A stretch of 64,000 nt of DNA, taken from Saccharothrix espanaensis DSM 44229 (GTDB lineage Bacteria > Actinomycetota > Actinomycetes > Mycobacteriales > Pseudonocardiaceae). Position 1 is the stretch's first letter; every line of letters begins with the position of its first letter. The notes under the pieces were generated by a model. It was not told the origin of the DNA and did not search any database. It worked only from the letters and a program-made list of their open reading frames with translations. Both the position numbers and the translations under genes were made by a program. The DNA is taken from the NCBI RefSeq assembly GCF_000328705.1, contig NC_019673.1:4836001-4900000 (forward strand), given 5' to 3'. Positions 26,045 to 33,573 of the stretch are shown here, piece by piece.

Positions 26045-26905
26045 GTGGGGGAAGGCGCGCGCATCGGGGTGTTCTACGACGGGACGTGGTTCGCCTACCT
26101 GAGCGATTTCTACGCCACCGAGCACCCACGGGCGGCACGGATCGCGTTGGACGGGTTCCACGACTCGCTGCGCTGGTACGTCCACACCGAGACGGGGCTG
26201 CCGCTCGACGTCTGCACCGTGGAAGAGGCGCACTACGTCCGTGGGCGGATCGACACGCCCGCCACGTCGTTCGACGCCGCGCTCGCGGTGGCCGGGATCG
26301 TCCGGCACGACCTCCCGCTGCACGGCGGCAAGGAGAAGGGCGTCGACGTCCACTTCGCGCTCGAAGTCTGGGAGCGCGCCACCACCGCGCGGTTGCAGTG
26401 GGTGGTGCTGGTCACCGGCGACTCGGACTTCACCCCGCTGGCCACCCGGCTGACGGCGCGCGGCATCCGGGTGGTCGTTCCGGTGGTGGACATCCGTTCG
26501 TCGCCGCTCCCGCCCGCGTGGACGCCGCGCACCGCCGCGCCGCTGCGGGCCGCTGCCAGTCGGACGCCGGGGTTCGACGCGCTGTTCGCGCCCGCCGACC
26601 GTGCCGACTACCCGCTGCGGCCGCCGTTCGTCCGCTCCGCCGGGGTGGCGGCGTCGGCGGTGGGCTCGCCGCGCGGACGCCGGCGCGGCACGGTGACCGG
26701 GTGGCGGGCCGGGCAGCCGCACGGGTTCATCACCGACACGCGCGGCGGGTCGTGGTTCGTCTCCAGCGACGACCTGCCGGACGGCCGTTCGGCGCTGGCC
26801 ACCGGCACGCCGGTGTCGTTCACCGGCTCGCCGACGCCGAACCCGGGCCGCAAGTACCCCCGGGCGTACTCGGTCCAGCCCGAACCGGCCGACCGGCGGG
26901 CGTGA
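26045..26905 (+). CDS. NYN-domain nuclease fused to a cold-shock-like domain
   Basis: A 286-residue protein. Residues 5-160 form an NYN (PIN-like) RNase domain with the acidic positions in VFYDGTW, KEKGVDVHFALE and VTGDSDFTPL, as in LabA/DUF88 proteins. After a linker, residues 210-280 (GTVTGWRAGQPHGFI, WFVSSDDL, TPVSFTG) follow the pattern of a cold-shock/OB nucleic-acid-binding domain. It is thus a likely RNA-targeting nuclease with its own RNA-binding module. Targets are unknown. Confidence 0.83.
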   Translation: MGEGARIGVFYDGTWFAYLSDFYATEHPRAARIALDGFHDSLRWYVHTETGLPLDVCTVEEAHYVRGRIDTPATSFDAALAVAGIVRHDLPLHGGKEKGVDVHFALEVWERATTARLQWVVLVTGDSDFTPLATRLTARGIRVVVPVVDIRSSPLPPAWTPRTAAPLRAAASRTPGFDALFAPADRADYPLRPPFVRSAGVAASAVGSPRGRRRGTVTGWRAGQPHGFITDTRGGSWFVSSDDLPDGRSALATGTPVSFTGSPTPNPGRKYPRAYSVQPEPADRRA

Positions 26906-26918
26906 GCACCGGCACGCG

Positions 26919-26924
26919 TAGGTT
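26919..26924 (+). promoter_or_regulatory. -10 box (TAGGTT), leaderless glycosyltransferase gene
   Basis: TAGGTT ends 8 bases before ATG 26933, within the 27-bp gap after the NYN gene. Confidence 0.5.
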
Positions 26925-26932
26925 CTGCGGCC

Positions 26933-27898
26933 ATGCGCGTGCTCTTCGCCAGTCTCGCCTCGGTCGGCCACACCTACCCGTTGATCCCGCTCGCGATCGC
27001 CGCCCGCGACGCCGGGCACGAGGTGCACTTCGCCGCCGGCGAGGACGTGCACGGGCCGTTGGCGGCGCACGGGCTGCGGCCCTTCCGCCCGGCGGACTCG
27101 TTCTACGAGATCTACGCCGAGGACCTCGCGCCGGAGCTGGCGCGGCTGCGGCCGGACCTGGTCGTGCACGAGTGGGGGCTGCCGGGTGCGGCCGACGCCG
27201 CCCGCGCCGCCGGGATCCCCGGTCTCTGGCACGGTTTCGGCCGGATGTTCCCGGCCGGCATCGGGCTGGAACGGCCCGCGCCGGGCCGCCCGCACCTCGA
27301 CATCTGCCCGCCGTCGTTGCAGGACCCGGACTTCCTGGCGACCGCCGAACGGATCCCGCTGCGGCCGGTCGCGTTCTGCGAACCCGGCGCGCTGCCCGAG
27401 AGGGGCGGGCCGCCGCTGGTCTACCTGACGCTCGGCACCGCGTTCGGCACCCCTGAGGTCCTCGCCACGGCCATCCGGGGGCTGGCGGCGTTGGGCGCGC
27501 AGGTCGTGGTCGCGACCGGGCGAGTCCCGGTGGAACAGGTCGGGCCTGTGCCGGGCAACGTCATCCTTCGGCCCTGGGTGCCGCAAGCGGACCTGTGGCC
27601 GCACGTCGACGTGGTGGTGCACCACGGCGGCAGCGGCACGACGTTGGGTGCGCTCGCCGCCGGCGTGCCGCAGTTGTTCCTGCCGCAGGGAGCCGACCAG
27701 TTCGCCAACGCCGACGCGGTCTGCGTGGCGGGTGCCGGGCTTCGCCTGCTCGGCGACGAACTGAGCGCGGACGCCGTCGCCGACCACGTGCGGGCCCTCC
27801 GGCGCGGGTACCGGGACGCGGCGCGCGCGATCGCCGAGGAGATCGCCCGCATGCCGTCACCGGACGAGGTGGCCCGCGCCCTGCCGGACCTCGCCTAG
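26933..27898 (+). CDS. short GT1-type glycosyltransferase
   Basis: A 321-residue UDP-glycosyltransferase-like protein of the macrolide/aglycone type. It has FASLASVGHTYPLIPLAIAA at the start and the donor-binding VHHGGSGTTLGALAAGVPQLFLPQGADQFANA near residue 225. It is about 60-70 residues shorter than typical members (about 390); the missing part lies in the N-terminal acceptor domain between RPADSF and YEIYAEDLAPEL. The frame is intact and coding bias is normal, so it may be active on a small acceptor. Confidence 0.85.
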   Translation: MRVLFASLASVGHTYPLIPLAIAARDAGHEVHFAAGEDVHGPLAAHGLRPFRPADSFYEIYAEDLAPELARLRPDLVVHEWGLPGAADAARAAGIPGLWHGFGRMFPAGIGLERPAPGRPHLDICPPSLQDPDFLATAERIPLRPVAFCEPGALPERGGPPLVYLTLGTAFGTPEVLATAIRGLAALGAQVVVATGRVPVEQVGPVPGNVILRPWVPQADLWPHVDVVVHHGGSGTTLGALAAGVPQLFLPQGADQFANADAVCVAGAGLRLLGDELSADAVADHVRALRRGYRDAARAIAEEIARMPSPDEVARALPDLA

Positions 27899-27904
27899 GA
27901 CGTC

Positions 27905-27997
27905 CGCTGTGGTCACCGGGTGGACGGCCGGGTGACCACAGCGTCCGGCGCACGGCCGGAGCGCCGCCAGTGCCCTTCGCGGGAGGGCACCGGCGGC
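27905..27997. terminator. two hairpins between convergent genes
   Basis: A 13-bp perfect stem CGCTGTGGTCACC/GGTGACCACAGCG (27905-27917, 27931-27943) is followed by a 13-bp stem with one mismatch built on GCCGCC-A-GTGCCCT (27963-27976, 27984-27997). They separate the glycosyltransferase and the RibD-like gene. Confidence 0.65.
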
Positions 27998-28046
27998 GGC
28001 GGTGGCGCGAAGCCGGAGAGCTGTACCGAAGCTAGCCGGCAGAGGG

Positions 28047-28589
28047 CTACGACTGCTTGCGCACGCGGAAGCGGAGCATCGTGACGGCACCGGACTGGGT
28101 GTTGGCGAACGGTTCCAGCTCGACCCGGTCGAGGCTGGGGGGCGAGAAGCGGACGCCGTCGCCGAGCAGCACCGGCAGGACGTACACCAGGATCTCGTCC
28201 ACGAGACCGCGTCCCAGGCACTGGGCGGCCACGTCCGCGCCGAGGATCTCCAGGTTCTTGCCGCCCGCGGCGGCGCGGGCGGTGGCGACGGCTTCCTCGA
28301 TGCCACAGGTGAGGAACGTGACGGTGGGGTCCGGTTCGTCGGGCGGTTGGTGGGTGAGGACGAACTGCACCCCGCCGTCGTAAGCGGTGTCCTGCGGGGC
28401 CATGCCCTTGGCGACCTCGTAGGTGCCCCGACCCACGAGCATCGCGCCCGTGGCCGCCATGACCTCCGGGAACACGTCCGGGGTGAGGTGCTCGCCGATC
28501 CAGTCCATCGCGTGGCCGCGACCGGCGATGAAGCCGTCGAGCGACATCGCCCTGTTCACGACCACCTTGCCGGTGTCCACATCACTCAT
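28047..28589 (-). CDS. RibD C-terminal/dihydrofolate-reductase-like family protein
   Basis: A 180-residue stand-alone reductase of the RibD_C/DHFR-like superfamily: VVVNRAMSLDGFIAGRGHAMDWI at the start, LVGRGTYEVAKGM, then GGKNLEILGADVAAQCL and a VLPVLLGDGVRFS tail. Such proteins bind NADPH; their substrates are mostly unknown. The ATG at 28589 has GGGGGAG upstream. It stands alone, so it gives no pathway clue. Confidence 0.87.
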   Translation of the reverse strand: MSDVDTGKVVVNRAMSLDGFIAGRGHAMDWIGEHLTPDVFPEVMAATGAMLVGRGTYEVAKGMAPQDTAYDGGVQFVLTHQPPDEPDPTVTFLTCGIEEAVATARAAAGGKNLEILGADVAAQCLGRGLVDEILVYVLPVLLGDGVRFSPPSLDRVELEPFANTQSGAVTMLRFRVRKQS

Positions 28590-28708
28590 GCGCCTGCTCC
28601 CCCGTTCTCGCGAGCCCGAGTGCCGGATCATAGTTGCGGGCAGGCGGGAGCGACGTGATCGGTCGCGGTCGCCGCGTCAGCCGAGTGCCTCACGGCGGGC
28701 AATTCGGA

Positions 28709-28918
28709 TCAGTCGGACCGGCGGCGGTGGCCCAGTTTCGCGCGGATGTTCTCCAGGTGGCGGTTGACCGTGCGGACCGCGATGCCCAGGGTGTCGGCGA
28801 TCTCGCGGTTGTCGTAACCCTTGGCCAGGCAGCGCAGGACGTCCCGCTCGCGGTCGGTGAGCGGCGGGGTGCCCTGGTGGAGTTCGCCGATCAGGTGCGC
28901 CGTACCGGCGAAGTGCGG
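28709..28918 (-). pseudogene. LuxR-type helix-turn-helix remnant
   Basis: Reading from the codon right after the stop at 28919, this frame encodes a clear LuxR/NarL DNA-binding domain (PLTDRERDVLRCLAKGYDN, AVRTVNRHLENIRAKL) ending at 28709. There is no ATG, GTG or TTG start in front of the domain and no receiver or sensor part, so it is a 5'-truncated regulator. It lies in frame with the small gene upstream, separated from it only by one TGA codon. Confidence 0.75.
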
Positions 28919-29047
28919 TCAGAACCGGATCAGGCTGTTCGGTCGGCCGTCGTACCAGTGCCACTCCTCGGTCACCGCCTCCAGGACCGTGCCCAGCCGG
29001 GCCTTGAGCAGCGCGGTGGTTCGGGGGCCGTCGTCGGGGGTGATCAC
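28919..29047 (-). CDS. small 42-residue protein, GTGA-coupled to the upstream gene
   Basis: This frame (VITPDDGPRTTALLKARL ... WHWYDGRPNSLIRF) has good third-position GC and starts with a GTG that overlaps the stop of the upstream gene as GTGA. It may be a true small protein or the C-terminus of the upstream protein displaced by a frameshift near 29047-29065. I do not recognise it. The frame runs straight into the LuxR remnant but for one stop codon. Confidence 0.5.
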   Translation of the reverse strand: MITPDDGPRTTALLKARLGTVLEAVTEEWHWYDGRPNSLIRF

Positions 29048-29739
29048 CGCTGTGGTGCCGGCCAGTGCTCGTGGCAGCGGTCGACGTGCAGTTCCGCAGA
29101 GGGGTTGCGTTGGTGCGCAGCGCTCATCTTCCACTGGCCCAACGTGATTTCCGTGCAGCAGTACGTTTCGGGGTGTCCTACGACCTGGGCCGGGCCGTCC
29201 TCGGCCAGCCCGCGCACGCGGTCGGCTTCGCGCTCGTAGGCGAGCCGACTGCCGACAAGGAACAACGTGTCCGCGGCGACGGCCCAGCGGAGGTGGTCCT
29301 TGAACTCGCGGTGGTTGTCCGTCCGGTGCTCCTCGCGGGAGAACACCGGGAAGGCGTTGGGCGGGAGCGTCACCGTGTGCGCGGCGGATGGGGCGAGACG
29401 GGCCCGCACCTGCTTCCACCGCGACACCGGGAACCGGAGGCTGTGGTGCAGCAGCACGAGGTCGAGCTTGCGGCCCTCGCCGCCGTAGTCCTCGCCGCAG
29501 GTGGGAGCACCCGACCGCACCGGCAGGTAGACCAGGCTGCGGGGTGAGCGGGCGGCCGGCCACCAGGCGAACGCGAGGTCCACCGTGGCGGCCTTGTCGA
29601 CCGCCAGCCGAGGGCCGTACCGACCCTCGTACAGCGACGCGTGGACGACCGGGTGCTCAGGCCGGATCACCCGGTAGCTGTCACGGCCCAACCGCACGGC
29701 ACTGACCCTCGTCCGCCACTGCCGTCCCGCCAGCCGCAC
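29044..29739 (-). CDS. hypothetical protein
   Basis: About 231 residues, no signal peptide or membrane helix, rich in His, Arg and Trp (LLHHSLRFPVSRWKQVRARL; RTDNHREFKDHLRWAVAADT; CCTEITLGQWKMSAAHQRNPS). I do not recognise the family. GTG 29739 is chosen because GAAGGGG lies just upstream; GTG 29820 is also in frame. Coding bias is normal to the stop at 29044. It ends with a four-base overlap with the small downstream frame, so either the pair is coupled or one gene has been split. Confidence 0.6.
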   Translation of the reverse strand: MRLAGRQWRTRVSAVRLGRDSYRVIRPEHPVVHASLYEGRYGPRLAVDKAATVDLAFAWWPAARSPRSLVYLPVRSGAPTCGEDYGGEGRKLDLVLLHHSLRFPVSRWKQVRARLAPSAAHTVTLPPNAFPVFSREEHRTDNHREFKDHLRWAVAADTLFLVGSRLAYEREADRVRGLAEDGPAQVVGHPETYCCTEITLGQWKMSAAHQRNPSAELHVDRCHEHWPAPQR

Positions 29740-29827
29740 CCCGTCACCCCTTCGCCGGTCCCGTTCGGCGACACGGTAGACACCGCCGCCGACCGGTGAC
29801 CAGCGAATTGCACGCCGCACCCGTCCG

Positions 29828-30118
29828 TCAGGACTTGTCGTCGTCCCCGGTGTCCCCCGGCCACTCGCCGGTCACCTTGTCGAACAGGGTCGCCCCACCT
29901 CGGTCCACGGCGGCCTTCACCAGGCCGAACACCGCGCCTTGGAGGGTCGCCGCGAACAGCACCTCGCCCCAGCCCCGGTCCTTGCGGTTCGCGGCCGGCG
30001 GCTCGTCGTCGCCGCTGACCAGCTTCCACAGGTGCCCGGACAGCCGGCCGGCCACCAGACCGCCGGCCACGCCGAGCAGCGGGCCCAGCGGTTTGTACAG
30101 CACCCGGATCAGGCTCAT
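29828..30118 (-). CDS. DUF4235 membrane protein
   Basis: A 96-residue protein with a glycine-rich N-terminal helix (KPLGPLLGVAGGLVAGRL) and a second hydrophobic stretch (EVLFAATLQGAVFGLVKAAV), matching DUF4235. It is the last gene of a three-gene operon with DUF3618 and holin-like proteins, all overlapping by four bases (here ATGA at 30115-30118). In actinomycetes this set is usually linked to envelope stress; the molecular role is not known. Confidence 0.85.
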   Translation of the reverse strand: MSLIRVLYKPLGPLLGVAGGLVAGRLSGHLWKLVSGDDEPPAANRKDRGWGEVLFAATLQGAVFGLVKAAVDRGGATLFDKVTGEWPGDTGDDDKS

Positions 30119-30561
30119 CGGCCCCTCCTGACCAGCCACGTCACCAGCAGCACCGCCGCGATGAGCCCGCCGACCACAGCCGCCGGACGTCGGCCCGCCT
30201 GTTCCCGGACCAGCACGACCTTCTCCTGCACGGGCGGCGGCAGCGACTCCACGGCGTGTGCGGCGGCGGCGGTTGCCTTGTGCGCCAACGAGTCCGCGGC
30301 CAGTTGCGTCTCGGCGGCGGCCCGGGTCACGGCCTGACCGGCCCGCGCCTTCGCCTCCCCGGCGGCTTCCTTCGCCTTCGTCTTCGCCTCCCCGGCGGCT
30401 TCCTTCGCCTTGTCGACGCCGTCGTGCACGCTCTCCTTGACCCGGGCGGGCACGTCGGCCTTGTGCGCCAGCGCTTCGACCGTGTCGCCCAGCTCCCGGC
30501 GGGTCTTCTCGATGTCCGCGCGCAGCTGCGCGGTGTCGTCGGGGATGTCCTTGCCGCTCAT
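30115..30561 (-). CDS. DUF3618 protein with Ala/Lys-rich amphipathic region
   Basis: A 148-residue protein starting with the DUF3618 motif (TAQLRADIEKTRRELGDTVEALAHKADVPARVKE). A lysine/alanine/glutamate-rich stretch follows, with the 11-residue unit KEAAGEAKTKA repeated as in LEA-like helices, and a C-terminal membrane helix (AVVGGLIAAVLLVTWLV). It is the middle gene of the operon, overlapping its neighbours by four bases on each side. Confidence 0.87.
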   Translation of the reverse strand: MSGKDIPDDTAQLRADIEKTRRELGDTVEALAHKADVPARVKESVHDGVDKAKEAAGEAKTKAKEAAGEAKARAGQAVTRAAAETQLAADSLAHKATAAAAHAVESLPPPVQEKVVLVREQAGRRPAAVVGGLIAAVLLVTWLVRRGR

Positions 30562-30944
30562 CGGTGCGCCCTCTCCGTCACGGTCGAAATGTCCCGCTTC
30601 ACGCCTTCGATGGCTTCCTCCGGCAGCGGCGGCGTCCCTTCGGTGACCTGCTTGCGGCCCAGCAGCACGAGCACGCCGGCCACGAGGAAGACCAGCGCGG
30701 CCACCACGAAGGCCGCCGCCCAGGCGGGCAGCACCAGGGCGAGGGTCAGCACCAGCCCGGCGACGACCGTGCCGACGCCGAACCACGCGAGCACCCCGGC
30801 GGCACCCATCAACCCGACGCCGAGCCCGACGTGCTTGCCCTTCTCGCTGATCTCGGCCACGGCGAGCCGGATCTCCTCACGCACCAACCGACTCGTCTGC
30901 CGAGTCACGTCGCGCACCAGGTCACTGGTCGACGTCTCGGACAC
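30558..30944 (-). CDS. phage-holin-superfamily-like (DUF1469 type) membrane protein
   Basis: A 128-residue protein: soluble N-terminus (SDLVRDVTRQTSRLVREEIRLAVAE), two membrane helices (about residues 45-95), and a C-terminal tail EGVKRDISTVTERA. This is the actinobacterial holin-X/DUF1469 family, which is not a phage gene. GTG 30944 is preceded by GAGAGGAG. It is the first gene of the three-gene membrane operon. Confidence 0.85.
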   Translation of the reverse strand: MSETSTSDLVRDVTRQTSRLVREEIRLAVAEISEKGKHVGLGVGLMGAAGVLAWFGVGTVVAGLVLTLALVLPAWAAAFVVAALVFLVAGVLVLLGRKQVTEGTPPLPEEAIEGVKRDISTVTERAHR

Positions 30945-31033
30945 GACCTGCTCCTCTCCGTCCACGGGTCCGCAGCGCAGGTCATCGCGGCGGCTGCGGC
31001 ACCACGCCGACGGGATACCCCGAATGACGCAGT

Positions 31034-31999
31034 TCACCCCTCCCGGTCCACCGGGAGTCCCTGACCCGTCCCGACCTGAGTCGCTCCGAGCCGCGCGCGG
31101 ACCGCGACGGCGGCACAGGCGATCACCGCGACACCGCCGAGCGCGGTCGACCACGTGAGCTGTTCGCCCAGCAGCAGCGCGGCCCAACAGATCGTCATCA
31201 CGGGTTGGACGAGCTGGACTTGGCTCACCTGCGCCATCGGCCCGATCGCGAGACCGCGGTACCAGGCGAAGAAACCCAGGAACATGCTCACCACGGCGAG
31301 GTAGCCGAACGCGGCCCACTCGCCCGGGGTGCCGGTCGGCGGCTGCCGGACGACCGCGAAGCCCGCCAACGCGGCCATCAGCGGCGCGGAGAGCACCAGC
31401 GCCCACGACACCGTCTGCCACGCCCCGAGTTCGCGGGCGAGCAGCCCGCCCTCCGCGTAGCCGATCCCGGCGGCGAGGACCGCGCCGAGCAGGAGCAGGT
31501 CGGACCAGTGCGGGCCGCCGATCCCGTCGCCCCGCAGCGAGGCGAACACGACGGCGGCGGCCGCCCCCACCGCCGCCATGACCCAGAACGACCTCGGCGG
31601 GCGTTCGCGCCCGCGCAGCACCGCTATCACGGCGGTGACCGCGGGCAGCAGCGCGATCACGACGGCGCTGTGCCCCGCCGACGCGCTGGTGAGCGCGAAC
31701 GAGGTCAGCAGCGGGAACCCGACGACCACTCCCCCGGCGACCACCGCGAGCCGGGCCCACTGGCCCCCTCGGGGCAGGCGCTGCCGGGTGGCCGCCAGCG
31801 CGCCGGCGGCGAGCACCGCCGCGACGACCGCGCGGCCGGAGCCGACGAACAGCGGCGACATCCCGCCGCCGACGACGACCCGGGTGAACGGCACGGTGAA
31901 CGAGAACGCCGCGACCCCGACCAGGCCCCATCCCAGACCCGCCCGGGACGGCGATAGCACGGCCGCCCGGCTGAGCGTAGCGCTACTATTGCCACTCAT
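31034..31999 (-). CDS. EamA/DMT-family transporter
   Basis: A 321-residue membrane protein with ten hydrophobic helices in two EamA repeats, consistent with drug/metabolite exporters (RhaT/YdcZ-like). The start is either ATG 31999, whose codon overlaps that of the divergent MocR gene, or GTG 31960. A TATCGT box (32010-32005) would make ATG 31999 leaderless. As a gene divergent from a MocR regulator, it probably exports or imports an amine, amino acid or vitamin B6-related metabolite (inference). Confidence 0.85.
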   Translation of the reverse strand: MSGNSSATLSRAAVLSPSRAGLGWGLVGVAAFSFTVPFTRVVVGGGMSPLFVGSGRAVVAAVLAAGALAATRQRLPRGGQWARLAVVAGGVVVGFPLLTSFALTSASAGHSAVVIALLPAVTAVIAVLRGRERPPRSFWVMAAVGAAAAVVFASLRGDGIGGPHWSDLLLLGAVLAAGIGYAEGGLLARELGAWQTVSWALVLSAPLMAALAGFAVVRQPPTGTPGEWAAFGYLAVVSMFLGFFAWYRGLAIGPMAQVSQVQLVQPVMTICWAALLLGEQLTWSTALGGVAVIACAAVAVRARLGATQVGTGQGLPVDREG

Positions 32000-32013
32000 G
32001 TCGGACGATAGCA
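31952..32013. promoter_or_regulatory. operator region between EamA and MocR genes
   Basis: Two exact direct repeats CGATAGCA (31952-31959 and 32006-32013), 54 bp apart, flank the palindrome GTAGC-GCTAC (31978-31987) and the TACTAT -10 box (31984-31989). Direct repeats are typical MocR binding sites. The MocR ATG at 31998 lies 8 bases after the -10 box (leaderless). Confidence 0.55.
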
Positions 32014-33398
32014 GTGCACGGATCGCGGCCGGCGTGCGCGACTGGGTCGCGGCCGCCGCGCCGGGTGCGAAGCTGCCCTCCACGCGCGCCCTGGTCGCGC
32101 GGTACGCGGCGAGCCCGGTCACCGTGCAGAAGGCGCTGCGGACCCTGGCCGCCCAAGGTCTGATCGAAAGCCGGCCTGGCGTGGGAACTTTCGTGCGCGC
32201 GGTGCGCACGACCCGCCCGAACGACTACGGCTGGCAGACCGCGGCGCTCGGCTCGCCCGGCTTCCGGGCCACCCAACGCTCCACGGCGCTGCGGACCACC
32301 CCGAACGACGTGATCGCGTTGCACTCCGGCTACCCGGACCGGGAACTGCTACCCGAACGGCTCGTCCGGGCCGCGTTCACCCGGGCCGCGCGCGGTGACG
32401 CCGCCGTCACCCGACCGCCGACCGCGGGACTCCCGGAGTTGCAGGCGTGGTTCGCCACCGAGCTGGGCGCGTTCGGCGGTGCTCCCCCGTCACCCGGCGA
32501 GGTCGTCGTCTTCCCCGGCAGCCAGAGCGCGCTGTGCACCGTCTTCCGCGCCCTCGTCGGCCCGGAGCGCCCCCTGCTGGTGGAGTCCCCGACCTACTGG
32601 GGCGCGCTGCTGGCCGCCGCGCAGTCGGGCGTGCGGGTCGTGCCCGTGCCGAGCAGTGCGCACGGGCCCGACCCGGACGAGCTGGCCCGCGCGTTCTCCC
32701 GGACCGGGGCGCGGGCGTTCTACGCCCAGCCGAACTTCGCCAACCCCACCGGGGCGCAGTGGTCGCCCGACCTGGCCGAGAAGGTGCTCGACGTCGTGCG
32801 CCGGCACGGGGCCTTCCTGGTCGAGGACGACTGGGCGCACGACTTCGGCATCACCGCCGACCCGGTCCCGCTCGCCGCCCGCGACGACGGCGGGCACGTC
32901 GTCTACCTGCGCTCGTTGACCAAGAGCGTCTCGCCGGCGGTGCGGGTGGCCGGGATCGTCGCCCGCGGCCCGGCCCGGGAGCGGATCCTGGCCGACGTCG
33001 AGGCGGTGTCCATGTACGTCAGCGGCGTGCTCCAGGCGGTGGCGCTGGACGTGGTCACCCAGCCCGCCTGGCGGACCCACCGGCGCGACTCGCGCCACCG
33101 GCTCGCCGCCCGCCGTGACCTGATGGTCGCGGCCCTGCACGAGCACGTCCCGGCCGCCCGGCTGGAGGCCGTGCCGCACGGCGGGCTCAACCTCTGGGTG
33201 CGCCTGCCCGACGGCACCGACCTGGCCCGGCTGGTCCGCGACTGCGACGCCGCCGGCGTGGTGGTCGCACCCGGCAACGAGTGGTTCCCGGCCGAACCGA
33301 CCGGCGCCTACCTGCGGCTCAACTACTCCGGCCCGAACCCCGGCGCCTTCCCCGACGGCGTCCGTACCGTCGGGAGTGCGCTGGCCCGGCAGACCTGA
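31998..33398 (+). CDS. MocR-family regulator (GntR helix-turn-helix plus aminotransferase domain)
   Basis: A 466-residue PLP-dependent regulator. The GntR winged helix covers residues 1-70 (LPSTRALVARYAASPVTVQKALRTL), followed by a fold-type I aminotransferase domain with ESPTYWGALLAA, YAQPNFANPTG and the PLP lysine in LRSLTKSVSPAVRVAG. The gene's 5' end overlaps that of the divergent EamA transporter, which it very likely controls. Its ligand is probably an amine or PLP adduct. Confidence 0.9.
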   Translation: MSDDSSARIAAGVRDWVAAAAPGAKLPSTRALVARYAASPVTVQKALRTLAAQGLIESRPGVGTFVRAVRTTRPNDYGWQTAALGSPGFRATQRSTALRTTPNDVIALHSGYPDRELLPERLVRAAFTRAARGDAAVTRPPTAGLPELQAWFATELGAFGGAPPSPGEVVVFPGSQSALCTVFRALVGPERPLLVESPTYWGALLAAAQSGVRVVPVPSSAHGPDPDELARAFSRTGARAFYAQPNFANPTGAQWSPDLAEKVLDVVRRHGAFLVEDDWAHDFGITADPVPLAARDDGGHVVYLRSLTKSVSPAVRVAGIVARGPARERILADVEAVSMYVSGVLQAVALDVVTQPAWRTHRRDSRHRLAARRDLMVAALHEHVPAARLEAVPHGGLNLWVRLPDGTDLARLVRDCDAAGVVVAPGNEWFPAEPTGAYLRLNYSGPNPGAFPDGVRTVGSALARQT

Positions 33399-33491
33399 CC
33401 ACAGCCGTCGGTGCTGACAGCTGCTCAGGAAGGAGTCGGCCGGCAAACGCACCCGCCTGATCCACCCAGGCGCGTGCTCCGCGCACGTCGT

Positions 33492-33526
33492 CGCTGCCGG
33501 CGGCCTCCCCCGGGTCGCCGGCAGCG
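33492..33526. terminator. bidirectional terminator hairpin
   Basis: A perfect 11-bp stem CGCTGCCGGCG/CGCCGGCAGCG (33492-33502, 33516-33526) lies between the convergent MocR and amidohydrolase genes. The rest of the 175-bp gap shows nothing else. Confidence 0.65.
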
Positions 33527-33573
33527 CAGGGCGGTCACGATGACGGAGCCGCCCGCCGTCCCGGTTCGTCGGG

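Noticed and set aside
24224-27898. Biosynthetic gene cluster suggested by two glycosyltransferases and a methyltransferase
   Set aside because: No core synthase (PKS, NRPS, terpene or RiPP) is present, one GT is dead, and each gene has its own promoter.
30558-30944. Prophage holin
   Set aside because: The family name is misleading: it is the actinobacterial DUF1469 type in an operon with DUF3618 and DUF4235, with no phage genes around.
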